From Malurus cyaneus samueli (taxonomy: Eukaryota; Chordata; Aves; Passeriformes; Maluridae): a stretch of 64,000 nucleotides of DNA. The DNA lies in contig CM019219.1 in assembly GCA_009741485.1 (NCBI GenBank), forward strand, positions 4,585,527-4,649,526. Reading direction: 5' to 3'. The translations under genes and the position numbers were made by a program. Position 1 is the first letter of the stretch. Every line of letters begins with the position of its first letter. Under the pieces are notes generated by a model that saw only the letters and a program-made list of their open reading frames with translations, was not told the origin of the DNA and made no database searches. Below are positions 12,036-23,689 of the stretch, piece by piece.

Positions 12036-14331
12036 GACACCCTGGATCTCTTCAGGAGAGGCAATACAACAAGGAAATTACACTCAGGAACAATCTAGGT
12101 TTATAGCAGTTGCATTTAGGGCTTGGAAAGCTCAAAACCTTTTTAGGAGATACTTACCTTCTTAATTGCTCGAATGACTAATTGTTTTTGCATGATAGCT
12201 ATTAACCAGGACTGTTTCCTAGCCAAAAGGCTGAGGTATTCCTCCACAGCATGAATTGCCTTCCATATTTCACAAGTTAAAATGCTTTCAGTTCTTGTAT
12301 TTTCTTTTGTGAGGAATGGGAGACAGCGTGGTTGGGTTTTTATTTTTGCCTTGTAATTTTTATTTGTGACTAGCTTTTACATCCTGAGCTGCTGGGAGAA
12401 GCTACTGAGGAGAACATTTCTCATTAGCTCGTGGGTGAGTCATTCATAGCAAATTTAATCATAAAGGGACAGCATCTTTCAGGGTTCAGCTCAGTAGAAT
12501 CCAATTCCTTCCTGTGTAATTTTGTTCTTTCAGGGTGATCTCTGTTTTGCTTTGCCTTTATTACTGAACCAAAACACTTCCCTGGTCACGATTTTCATTT
12601 TTGCATCTCCTTAATTTCCCCCTTTTTCAAAATTTTGCAGTAGACAATCAATCACCTCCTTGAGAGGATGGGATAACCTCTGTTCCCTTGGGAACAAAAG
12701 CTTGAAAAGAGATAGAATCTCTGAAGAGCTCCTGACTGCCTTTAGGAAAAGTGACAGCAAATATCCCAAAATATCCCACTCAGGGCACAGTGATCTGAGC
12801 AAAGCTCCCTCCTGTCAGGGTGACATCAGATGCTGCTATCAGGAAACATCTGATCCCTCCCAGGTTTCCTGAACAATCCTGCCCTGTGCAGCAGCAGTGC
12901 TTTGGCAAAGGACCAACAAACCAAATCTGGTTTTGTTTTACTCAATTTTTTTCCCTGCTGAAATCACCCTGCTGAGCTTTGTTTGCCCCTCAGAAGTATT
13001 TCAGAGTTTCCTCATTGTGACTTTGGAGAGCTGCAGTGGAACGGGGAGTTGGTTTGGGGGTTCAGCCGTTCTCACATCTTGACAGGAAGGGGAATTTATT
13101 TCATTTTATCTCAATCAGAGATAAAATGTCAGCCTGGTAAAGGAAGGTGCTCCCAGTGAACATTCCATGTTGTCCTGGGAATGTGTTGGCCCTGCAAAGC
13201 ACATTTTTGGCCCACAGTTTTTTGTGTGTTCATATATTTTTTGATGAATTCACTGCAGCCTTACTAAACTGCAGTTTAAGCTGGGAAAGTGTATTTAGTT
13301 CCTCGCTCTATTTACAAGCTTTGCAGCTGTAGTCTGGCTGTTTCCCACTCTCTCATTATTTACTCTTTCATTTTTTTGCACTGCTTTTCTTGAACTTTTG
13401 TTTATGTGCTGGCTAATCTAAATGCACAGTTAGCTTTTGAACATTTTGTACTTCTTTTTTTTTTTTTGTCAGAAAGGCCAGATATGTTTCATACATTGCT
13501 GTCACTATCAATGTTTAAAATCTAAGTCTAGTTTGCAATTTTGAGAATGCAAACTCACTTGTAGACTTGATGATTTCCTTTAACTCTGAGCCACTCTTGC
13601 AGGCATTGTGTAAAGAAAATTGTTTCCTTGGGCTTTTCCCTAGTTAGATGTAAAAGTGGGGATGGAAGTTGTTCTTCCCCCAGAGCTCTGTGCCCTGTTC
13701 ATGTTTAGGAAATCAGAGAAGAGGTCAGTGCCTCCACATGCATGTTGTAAGGTGTAATTCTTATGCACTGAGTTAAAGCTCTTTTTATGCTCTTGGAAGA
13801 TTTAATGGTGAAGTCATATTACTTCAGGCACTTTCAGTGGTATTTGACCTCCTGCTTAAGCTGTATCTCAATGTTTTACTGAATAAGAATGAACTAAACA
13901 TGTGCATGAATCTTTTTTTATTTTTTTTTTTCTGATGAGGCCAAGGAAATGGGACCATCCAGTTCTGGACTTGCCAACAAATTGTAATCTCAGGATTACC
14001 TCTTTTGAAAATCCACTGTAATAACAAACTCTTAATGCCTGCCACAGCAGAGGACAGAACTTCTGATAGCATTGAAGCCCTTGGGAGTGGGCAGCTTAAC
14101 CAGTTTAGGGCTTGGGATTTGGTTTTTTTTTCCCCAGTGTTTGCTGCAGAAGTCTTGGTGATATTGAAAAATTCAGCGTGGGGACGTTCATTGGAAAAAT
14201 GCAGAATGAGCTCTTACCACATTCATCACATGGATGCACAGTAGATTCATTTTTAATCATATTGATTTTAAAAATGCACGAGAGAGGGAGAAGAGTCTTT
14301 GACTATCATGTTTTAAAACAGTGATAATAAA
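12036..14331 (+). other. RGS10: RGS10 3' UTR (inferred extent)
   Basis: AT-rich sequence after the RGS10 stop. The first AATAAA is at 14326-14331, implying a 3' UTR of about 2.3 kb; another lies at 15155-15160. I found no earlier canonical signal, though a variant such as AATAAG near 13881 could be used. The extent is inference only. Confidence 0.4.
14326..14331 (+). terminator. RGS10: Candidate RGS10 poly(A) signal AATAAA
   Basis: First canonical AATAAA downstream of the RGS10 stop on the + strand. A second candidate is at 15155-15160. RNA evidence would be needed to choose. Confidence 0.35.
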
Positions 14332-16510
14332 AAATGAAACCAGGAGCCGTACGGACAAAGGTAGGGCATTAAAGAGAGAAAATAAGTTTGTAGCTGCTTG
14401 TAAACAAAATTTTCTTTGGCAATATGTTCCCTATCAGGTACTGTCTTTTGTTTATTAAGAGCAAATGCCCCACACGAGTAGACACAAAGGTGCTTTACAC
14501 CACCACAAAAAAGACAAAAGTTACCCAAATGGAATTGTATTTTTTAGCAGCATCTCAATGCCTATGATATTTATTTCAATACCTATTATGTTTCTAATCT
14601 AATGTACCCTAACGCCCCAAATTCTTGACCTTTGGGTTGCGATTTTACCTCAGAGGTAAAAAGTTGTTTGGGTCGTGTTCTTTGTGGTGTCTGGGTTTGT
14701 TTTATATTTTTTTGAACACCAATAAGTAAACTTGCAAGGTGCATAAAGCAAAGATGTTTTTTCTATTCATTAGATTATCTGTATTTTGCAGTAAAAGTGC
14801 AACTAAATTAAAACCATGCAAGGAAATGTCTGCAATAGCAGCACATGGATATGTGGGGAAAGTTGGTGTTATCACAAACTTATTTCTGTAAATAGGTGAC
14901 ACTTGCTCCACGTGGCACAGAACAAATCCCAAAACAGAAGAAGAAGGGTTTCCCTGTGAGTAAATCCTGCATTCCAGGAACAGCTGTGAGCATTGCATTG
15001 AACCCCAGAGTGGATCAGTGTAGAGATTAAAGATAGGATCTGCTCCTCTCACAGAGCTCACATCGAGGGCATGAGCACACAGAACAAGCAAGAGAACTCC
15101 CATGCCTGACTGCATGCCTTAAACTCTACCCTATTTTGTGTTTCTCAGCTAAAAAATAAAAATATTCTACAGATACACCAAATCTGTGTGCTGACAGCTC
15201 TTTCATGTTCTGAACACAGTTTGGGTTGAGATTGCTTCATGTCCCACAGTTACCCTATTTTCTGTTCTCACTCCTTGTTAACACACTTCACAGTCCCAGT
15301 AGGTTGTTTATTTGTTTGTTTTTGGTTTTTTTTTTTCTTGGAAGAAGGGGTGGCACAGTGGGGCTCACTTCTGATAGGGTTGTGGTTTGACCAAATTGCA
15401 GAAATTCACTTGAACAGCAGAAGATGCTTCTCGCACCTGCTCCATCTCTCATTTCTTCTGCTCCTGTTGCATTTCTTCCATTGCTCTTGGCAGTCCATTG
15501 CTGTGGAGGAGGAAGGTTTGAAAAATCAGAGGGAGGGAGAGAAAAAAAATTTAATGATTGTGTTTGGATAACAGTTTGGAGGGTGTTTGGTTTTTAACTG
15601 AAGTTTCAGACTTATTTTAAGTGGGTTAAAAACTAATTTCTGTGATGCAGAGAGAACCCATATCATTCTAATATGGGTTCAAAGCTGCAGAGCGGTGTAT
15701 TCTCCCTTTATTGATTGTTTTGGGATGAAAAGGGTTATAAACAGGGCAGCCAGTCTTACAAACCAGAACGTCTGCCCCCGACAAAGGAGGAGCCCTGTTT
15801 ACATGACAGCGATGGTTTTCCTGTGCCAGAGGCCGTTCCTCTTGTTCTGTACCCAGCACAGGTCTCGTCCCAGGGCTTTTGGCAAAGCCGCGGTTCCGAG
15901 CGAGCCCTGGAGCATCCTTTATCCCCAGGATGATCCACCGCGGGATGCTCGGCAGCTCCAGCCGCAATCCTGCCCACTCCAATCCGGCTGGAATTAAAGA
16001 TGCTTCTCACCAGGATTGTTACATCCCGACCGCTCAGCGTGCAGATCCTTTGGAGCCAGGAGTTCAAAAAAGAGCCCCGTTCCGAGGGGTTTTGGGGCGG
16101 GGAGGAGCGGGGAAAGGCGGAGTGTGGCTCCAATGGAACATGGCCGGATTTAGCAGCACCCTCTCCTGGCTCTGGGCAGAATAACGCCGAGGGATTTGGG
16201 GTTTGGAATAAAATCCCAAGAGGGAAAGGTCGCAGCTGCTGCTTCCTCAAATGCGATGAGTTTGGCTACATTTCCGTCAGCAATGAATGCAGGTCGGTCA
16301 CAGCGCTGCGCTGAAATGGCTCTGTTCATCAGTGCAGGCACTTGCTGCTGCTCTGGGCAACACCCGGGGCATCCCTGTGTGTAAGAAAACTGCTTGGAAA
16401 GCTGGTATTCTACAGCAGATAGCGCTCCCGAGCTTCTGACCGTGCTTGGTGGTACCAAAGGGCAGGAAAGGGCCGGCAGTGTCCCTTCCCTCGCTGCTCC
16501 TGCCCTGTGC
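14332..16510. other. Intergenic DNA, no gene seen
   Basis: AT-rich until about 15.7 kb. From 15780 to 16150 there is a GC-richer patch with several CpGs (around AGCCGCGGTTCCGAGCGAGC). Overlapping open frames exist on both strands there, but none shows a domain or a convincing exon structure. Confidence 0.5.
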
Positions 16511-16519
16511 TGTGCTGTC

Positions 16520-16760
16520 AGCATCACCCAATGAGAGGACATGTCTTACAGAAACAGTGACCAGCATCACCCAAACACAGGACATGTCCTGCAGAAACAG
16601 TGACCAGCACTGCTGAGCCTGGGGATGGCTGCTGTGCCCATCAGCATCACCCACAGACAGGACATGTCCTGCAGAAGCAATGACCAGCATCACCCACAGA
16701 CAGGACATGTCCTGCAGAAGCTGTGACCAGCACTGCTGAACCTGGGGATGGCTGCTCTGC
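16520..16760. repeat. Duplicated tandem repeat bearing four p53-type decamers
   Basis: A unit with the core CATCACCCACAGACAGGACA followed by TGTCCTGCAGAAGC occurs four times. Adjacent copies are 43 bp apart, and the pair is itself duplicated at 123 bp. Each copy holds a perfect RRRCWWGYYY decamer: GGACATGTCT at 16537-16546, and GGACATGTCC at 16580-16589, 16660-16669 and 16703-16712. The segment GCACTGCTGARCCTGGGGAT closes each 123-bp unit. Confidence 0.85.
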
Positions 16761-19700
16761 CCGTGTTCCTGCCCCTCTCTCCTATTGCTCCAGCCTTTCC
16801 AGAGGTCACGGATCCTAAATTCAACCCAGTGTTACTCTCGGGCTCTTGATTCACTTTGCACAAAATTCTGCACAAATTCTTGCACAAATTACCCAGCAGG
16901 AAGGGCTGGCTGAGAAAAGCAGAGCTGTAGGGTCAGGGCTGGGATTGGGGATTATCCCCTGTTCCATATCTTGGGCAAACATTGGAGCTACCCTCAGTGG
17001 GGTGTCCTGACACGGGGGCTTTTTCCTTTATTCTGCCATACAAATTTCAAGCAGAACCTGTCAGTTTGTCCCCTTACTGGTGCATGGCAGCTCCTCAGTG
17101 CACATTTTCCCCAAGGAATCCCTGGTGCTGCCTGGCCAGACCCCTCAGCCCAGGGGGATCGTGGTGGTCAGTGGGTCCTGGACACGGCCACGTGCCAGGG
17201 CTGCAATTCAGCAGGCAGGGCTGAGCTCAAGCTCTACCAGTGCTCATAAATGTGGTTTTCATCAGGCCTATCTCAGCTGGTGAGACACTTGAATAGACAG
17301 ATTTCAAGTGGTTTTCCATGTCATGACTAAGACGAGGCAGGAACCTGAAATATTTGAACAAGTTATGCTAACAATTTCAGCACTGAGGCTCTCCCAGAGT
17401 TACAACAAAATGCACTGGCTTGGAGGTAAGTTGAAACCTTTCTTTTTCAAGCTGCAGTCCTGAGGAGCAGCTGAACACAAATTTTTCTTAGTTCCTGTTT
17501 TGTATTTATTGATTTCTTAATTCTTCCATGGTGTGAATGCTAGGTTTAGACATACTTTTCACACCTGCACTACACACGATATAAACCTGTTCTTTTTGCA
17601 TACCTGAAGTGCGCAGAGGAGAAGCTCATGCCCCTCTTAGTCTGCAAAGGGTTCTGAAACAAATATGAACAACATGAAATCCCGAAACATGAAGGGCAAA
17701 ATGCAGCACTGAGTCTGGGAACGTCGGGACATGGTGAGACCTCGGGGCAGAGTTTTGGTGCAGATTCATTCCCTCAATGAATGGGAAACCCATTTCTGCT
17801 GCTTTTCTTGCAGTGTTAAGTTAACCACTGTCAAAAACTGTTCTCAACATCCTGTCCAGGCTGCTTGGAAAATCCCAGGCCAGGGAAGACCTGTGGGACT
17901 GAAATGACAATTTAGCACATAATGAAGGTAATTGGGCTCACAGAGCTCTGCTGCTCCTCTGGGCTCCTCTGACTGCACATCTTGGACACCATTTTCTCAT
18001 CAAGGAAGTATGGGATTACCAGGGTGGGTTTTTTTTTGGGTTTTTTTGGGTGTTTTTTTTTTTTTTTGTTTTTTTTTTTTTTTTTTCAGAGCAAAGCTTT
18101 TATCCTGAAGCAGGAGGGTACCGAGCGTGTTGTTTCATCCTTTCATTCCTTTCCCCCACCCACTTCCTTTTCCACTGCAGAGCAGTGAGTGAACTCTTTG
18201 TGATCTCTGCTCTCAGAAGGTTTCATCGCCCAGGCTGCTCCGTGGATTATCAGTGACTTCCCAGCCAACAGATGGCTGAGAGCAACAGCAGCTCTGCAAG
18301 GAATTAAGGAAATTATTTCCATCCCGGGATTGGTCTCATTCACTGCCTTATGGAGCTTTTAAGCATTTTCCATCCCCACAGATGAATATTTGTGTATCGT
18401 TTACAGAGCACGAACAAGATCTCTCTGAGGCAAAATTTCCAACCTCAAGGCGAGTTGTTGTTTTTGGAGTCATCATCAAGCCTGGGGCAAAGGCTTGGGG
18501 GAAATCCTATCCTCTGTAGCTGGGCCAATAGCCCTGTAAACTTAAAGATGTTCTGTCTTTTTCTGAGCTCAAGATTAGGCAACGGACCAGCCTCTCCCTG
18601 AGCCAGCAGCAGCAGTCAGAGAAAAACCACTGAGTGCTGCAGTTTTTTTGGTGGTAATTGTTTGTGTTTGTTGTTTTGACTCTTTGCTCTGGTTGGCTAA
18701 AAATTCCCTTTGATGTGCAGGCACGAAGTATTCTTCTGTGAAGGGAGAGCTGCCAAAACCTGAATCAGTCTTTTTTCCTTCTTCTTTCACTTTTGCCCCG
18801 CGCTTCAGAAGAGAAGCCACGAGTTAGAAAAAAAAACAAAAAAAAAACCAGAACTGGGAAGTGCTGAGACTTTTCAGGGCTCAGCATTTTCAAAGAGGGA
18901 TGCCCAGGGATGTGAGTGGGTGGGAGGGGGTGGAAGGGGAAAGCTGCCAAAGGTGGATTCTGTTCAGGATTGTGGTGTTCAGGATCAGCTGTCCTTGTGT
19001 ACATGACTCACAGCCCAACAGAGCTCTCAAACTGCACAGAAAAAGGAAGGGGAAAATCAGTTTATATACCAAAAGGTCTTCATGGTGTGCTGAATGAAAT
19101 TGAGAAAGGCATAGCAGCAACCAAAGTGACATAGAACAAAGGAAAAGTCTGCACTCAGCTGAGTCCCAGTTTGGGTCCTGTGTGAAATGAGTGATGGCTG
19201 CACCCTCAAAAACATAATTTACCTTACAGCTCTTTCTTAATTTGCCTGTGGGAACTAACATCTCCAAAATCATGACATGGGTATGTCCTGACGACTTTCA
19301 TTTCGTTTTTGTGGCAGCAAACTCCAATTAAGCAGCATTTTCCCTCAAGGCACATCTTGGCTCCCCAGGACAGGAGATTTCAGAGCACCTGGACTGCAGC
19401 AGAATGAAACACCATCTCCCAGAGGATGTGCAGACACCATACCCACCCTCTCTTTGCTCTTTGTCCTCTCCACCCTGCTCCTTCACCTTTCCATTCTGCA
19501 CAGGCATAACCCACACCAGAATTATTACTTTCTTTCCCCCTCTTCATATTCTCCTTTAAAGCTTATCAATACAGTGGGCAGGGATGGTTGCACCTCTGGA
19601 CCACAAACCCTCCTAAATGCCTTGTAAAAAATCACCAATTTTCAACACAGGAAGAAAGACAGTGATGAGAAAGAAGTAATTGTTGCTGAGCTGAAAAAGG

Positions 19701-20150
19701 GAAAATCACAGCTCATGGTGTGGTGAGCATCACACAAGTTCCACCAAGGTTGCAACCCCATTTTTTATTTCTACAGATAACAGCACTAATTTAACAGTGA
19801 TTTAATCAGGTGACAGCTTTTGCATCTGCTGCAGGTTCATTGGATTAACACCATTAATAGATTTGCTTTTTGGGGACCTGTCTTAGACGCCTGTTTGATC
19901 TGACAGAAGCCAGAGATAAAATCTCCACCATGACATGGATGATGGGATTTTCAGAGGCTTAAACAGCCCCTAAAACTGCAGCTGCAGCCTGAGGAAATGT
20001 TTTGCTGTGTCCTCCTCTCCCTGGAGCTGGATGGAGCTCTGGTGTCCTCAGCACACGGTGGACAGGGACCTGTTGGGGTGGGGCTTGGAGGAGATGGTCA
20101 AAGTGACCATCCCATGGTGACCATCCCATGGTCAGGGGTCATCTCTGGTG
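16761..20150. other. Intergenic DNA, no gene seen
   Basis: Mostly unique sequence with a poly-T tract at 18027-18087. The short open frames lack domains and splice-compatible neighbours. Confidence 0.5.
18027..18087. repeat. Poly-T / G-interrupted T tract
   Basis: Runs of T broken by single or short G runs. No adjoining SINE or LINE body is recognisable. Confidence 0.8.
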
Positions 20151-20154
20151 TGAG

Positions 20155-20400
20155 GAAAGGCTGCGAGAATTGGGGTGGATCGAGAAGAGAAACCTCCAGG
20201 GAGAGCTCAGAGCCTCTTCCAGGGCCTAAAGGGGCTCCAGGAGAGCTGGAGAGGGACTGGGGACAAGGGATGGAGTGATGGGACAAGGGGGGAGGGACAG
20301 CAGCAGGGGTGGGGTCCACTGCCAGAGGGCAGGGATGGATGGGATATTGGAAGGAATTGTTCCCTGTGAGGGCAGAGAGGCTTCACGGCCAGGGGGACAC
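20155..20400 (+). mobile_element. CR1 LINE fragment, sense
   Basis: It matches the middle of the CR1 3' region: CCAGGGAGAGCTCAGAGCC, GAGAGGGACTGGGGACAAGG, then a TTGGAAGGAATTGTTCCCTG segment. The usual 3' end (ATTCTATGA) is missing. Instead the sequence passes directly into the minisatellite at about 20.41 kb. Confidence 0.8.
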
Positions 20401-20419
20401 AGCAGAGCCGGGACTCCAA

Positions 20420-20990
20420 ATTCCCATTGAGCTCCCAAGACCCCCAAATACCTCATGGCAGTCCCCGGACCCCCAAATTCCCATGGCAGCCCCAGGAACT
20501 CCAAACCTCCACCACAGCCACGAGACTCCAAATCCCCCAGCACAGCCCCGAAATCCCAAACCCCCGTCACAGCCCCGGAGCCCCAAATCCCCATCACAGC
20601 CCCGAGACCCCAAACCCTCATCACAGCACCGAGACCCTAAACCCCATCACAGCCCCGAAATCCCAAATCCCCATCACAGCCCCGGAGCCCCAAATCCCCA
20701 TCACAGCCCCGAGACCCCAAATCTCCCATCACAGCCCCGGAGCCCCAAGCCCATCACAACCCCGAGACCCCAAACCCTCATCACAGCACCGAGACCCTAA
20801 ATCCCCATCACAGCCCCGAGACCCCAAACCCTCATCACAGCACCGAGACCCTAAACCCCATCACACCCCAAATCCCAAATCCCCATCACAGCCCCGAGAC
20901 CCCAAACCCTCATCACAGCACCGAGACCCTAAACCCCATCACATCCCCGAAATCCCAAATCCCCATCACAGCCCCGGAACCCCGGCTCTT
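20420..20990. repeat. C-rich minisatellite, ~27 bp unit
   Basis: About twenty degenerate copies of a unit like CCCCATCACAGCCCCGAGAC followed by CCCAAAT. A 54-bp higher order alternates CAGCCCC with CAGCACC. The left third is more diverged (CCCCAAATTCCCATGGCAGC). The unbroken Pro/His-rich frames across it arise because the unit length is a multiple of three. The minus strand holds many GGGG/GGG runs spaced 4-8 bases apart, so G-quadruplex formation is possible. Confidence 0.9.
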
Positions 20991-21006
20991 GCAGAACCCC
21001 GAAGCG

Positions 21007-21020
21007 CCGGCAGAGGGCGC
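21007..21020 (+). promoter_or_regulatory. CTCF-like motif
   Basis: CCGGCAGAGGGCGC matches 13 of 14 positions of the CTCF core CCASYAGRKGGCRS as I know it. It lies about 20 bp past the end of the minisatellite, in the convergent interval between RGS10 and GRK5. Occupancy cannot be known from sequence. Confidence 0.5.
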
Positions 21021-21099
21021 GCTGAGCCGGGCGGTGTTTTTTGGGGACGTTATTTGGGATTTGGGGGGTCCCCGTGTGTTATTTGGGATTTAGAGGATC

Positions 21100-22960
21100 C
21101 AAGAGGGAAGAGGCTGATTTATCCCTTATAGAACACTTCCCCTGGAGATTGCAGGGTTGTAAAAGTGCCACAGAACTATCCCGGTAGATTCTCCCTGACG
21201 CAGCCGAGCCCGTCTCTCCCGGAGGGAACAGCGAGTTCCCCGTGCTCCGGCCAGGACATACAGAAACCTGCCCTCAAAAACAGGAAAGGAAACAAAGAAA
21301 GAACAGCCCCGAGAGCCTTGATGTGGGGGATCCAGGGACGAACCTCACAGCTTCACATCTGCTTTGTTCTGTGGCACGAAGTGTCACACCTTGGGATGGT
21401 TTGCATGGAAGGACAGCAGAGTGTAAATGAGGGTATAAATCAGAATATTCATCACAAGCATCTCCAGCATTGCTCCCAAGTCAGCTTCATGAGAAATCTG
21501 GATTCTCTGCTCTCAGATTTATCGCCCTTTCCCTCCCAGGGGTGCAGCAGTGACATTTTTATCCTTTTCCCATCTAATACTCATCTTCCCACACCCCAAA
21601 CGTTTAATCCCTTTCCTGTACTCCCATCTACAAACGATTTAAAAATGAATCAGAAGCAGTGAGAGGTGTAACTGTGGCCTGACCCAATCAGTGAATGTTT
21701 GCCTCACGTTTCAAGCTGGTGATTATGACAAAAATCTCGCTATCTGGGCCACGAGCCTCTGGTGAAAATCCAATAGTAAACGTGCCACGTGAGGCAAGCG
21801 TTTGACATCTGCAAATGGGCGCCATCTGCTTCTCCTTTTAAGAGTATTAACGGTCTAAGAAAGGAAAAGAGATGCATGAAACTCGGTCTGAGGTCAAAAG
21901 AGTGCGAGTGAGATCAGGGGTGTTGATTGCAAAGTGAGGTGGGGATGGATTCACCCCCATCCACGCACACGGAGCTCTGCTTGGCCAGTGGAGGGGGCAG
22001 AATTGGGGTCCCACAGGGTCTCATCTCCAGATTTGGGGGAACTCGGCATGCAGAGGCAATGATACCACCCAGACGTCTGCTTAGGGCCAGACCGAGGCCT
22101 TTTCTAAATGAGGAACTGAGTAACTTCAGGAGACAATATTTTGACTCATCTTTTTGCAATTCTACTTCTGCTCCCACCCCCAGTCCCAAAGGGCCCCGTT
22201 CTGTGCCAGGAACAGCTCACTGCTTCTGTTTTCATGACACATTTTGCTTCCGTGGTCAGCAGCAGTGGAGATGGTGTGTTCACTCTCATCTCTCCCACTC
22301 CTGGGAATTATTTCAGCCCTCTGGACTGTCACAGGAGCTTCAGCTCTGCTCTGCCCCTCTGCAATCCCAGCTCCGGTTTATCAGGGATTTGGTCACAAAT
22401 CACAAATTTGCTGTCACAAAGTCAGCATTTCTCCCAGTTTCACAATTTCAAATTCATAATTTCAAAGCTTTACATCGCATTTGGTCCAGGGTGGGTGGCT
22501 GGAGGGAGGCTCCCGTCCCCTGTGCAGGCACTGAGGCAGCTCAGGGAGGATTTGCTGAGCTCTGAGCTGCTGTGGCAGGGCTGTTGCTGGTCCCCTGGCA
22601 GACCCTGAGCTCTTTCTAGACCAGGGCAGTGTCCTGGAGCAGTGACACCCCATTAACAGCACCAAAGGAGAGATTTGCTGCACAGTTTACTTCGCTCTTG
22701 CTGTGAATGTTTGCTTTTGCTTGTTCGGTTTTATATGAGAGCATCCTTCTGGATTTTGAGGATGGTGACTATACCTTAAATATAAAACAAATTTAATAAG
22801 AATCTAAAGGTGGATGTATGAGGTGGGCAATGGTAACTTAGTGAAGCTCACACACCACTGTAAATGATGTTTCCTTTCCCTGGAGGACCAAAGGATAATG
22901 TGAAGTTAAAGAGGATGGAGAGCTCTGCTGAAGAGAGAACAGCCTTGGCCCCTCCTGCAG
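21100..22960. other. Intergenic DNA with a possible conserved element
   Basis: No gene is recognised. The stretch 21680-21850 has mixed-composition, motif-rich sequence, including an 11-bp inverted repeat (TTGCCTCACGT at 21699-21709, ACGTGAGGCAA at 21787-21797), the E-box CACGTG at 21786-21791 and GGCGCCATCTG near 21819. A 212-residue + frame at 21927-22565 has no recognisable domain. Confidence 0.4.
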
Positions 22961-22969
22961 GCACGGGAG

Positions 22970-23210
22970 GGAACACGAGGTTATAGAAGAACAAACCCCA
23001 CGAATTGCCGTTCCGGACTGTGGGAGCAGAGTCAGAACCGCCCATTGGAGCAGAAAATGGATTATTTGTCCCCAGCTCCGCGGCAATAACCACCGGCTCG
23101 CACATTCACTGAGCACAACCCGCAATTACCGGCGGAAAGCTGCTGGGGTCTCACTCGAGCCGGGGAAACGCGTTCGGGGGAGAAAAGCGAGCGGGTTGCG
23201 ATGATGTGAT
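22970..23210. promoter_or_regulatory. CpG-dense patch, promoter-like
   Basis: Roughly twenty CpGs in about 240 bp, in a CpG-poor setting. It includes a GC box next to an inverted CCAAT box (ACCGCCCATTGGAGC near 23037) and CGCGG, CCGGCTCGC and ACGCGTTCGG clusters. It lies about 2.5 kb upstream of the ATG of the unrecognised + strand gene and could be its promoter with a noncoding first exon, or an unrelated CpG island. Confidence 0.4.
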
Positions 23211-23552
23211 GTGAGAGTTTAGGTTTAAATAGAAAGAGGGAACACTTTCAGAGCCACGAGCACCTCGATGTGTGAAGCAGCCCAGCTCTCTGACACCAGT
23301 GAGATCCCCGAAGCTCCTGCTGCTGTGTTTTCTGTCCCCCTGGGCAGGGTGAGACGCGTTTTGTCCTGCCTTGTTTCCTGCCCTCCTGAGGTCACTGACA
23401 CCCGGAGGCTGAACCTGGGCTGAAAACTCACAGGCAAGACCCAGCAGGGACTGACCGATTCAGGTTTGCGTGGAATGTATCCCAAAATAACTGTGGCTCA
23501 GAGAGTGTCTGAAAGATCCTTGAAGGATAAGTAGCAAAAAAAAAAACCCCAA

Positions 23553-23688
23553 CTTTTATTTTATTTATTTTATTTTATTTTATTTATTTTATTTTATTTT
23601 ATTTTATTTTATTATTTTTTTATTTTATTTTATTTTATTTTATTTTTATTTATATTTTATTTTATTTTATTTTATTTTATTTTATTTT
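23553..23688. repeat. (TTTTA)n microsatellite
   Basis: Pentanucleotide TTTTA/TTTAT repeat of about 136 bp with a few unit slips, preceded by an A11 run. A similar tract occurs at 40019-40105. Confidence 0.95.
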
Positions 23689-23689
23689 C

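Noticed and set aside
15756..16250. 164-residue minus-strand frame in a GC-rich patch
   Set aside because: No domain, competing frames on the + strand, and no splice-compatible neighbours.
16298..16708. Repetitive 136-residue minus-strand frame
   Set aside because: It is read from the p53-decamer tandem repeat; the peptide repeat only mirrors the DNA repeat.
20427..21131. 234-residue Pro/Ser/His-rich open frame on the + strand
   Set aside because: It is a translation of the ~27-bp minisatellite; the unit is a multiple of three, so any stop-free register stays open.
21927..22565. 212-residue + strand frame
   Set aside because: Composition is plausible, but there is no recognised motif, no clear start context, and other frames are open over the same stretch.
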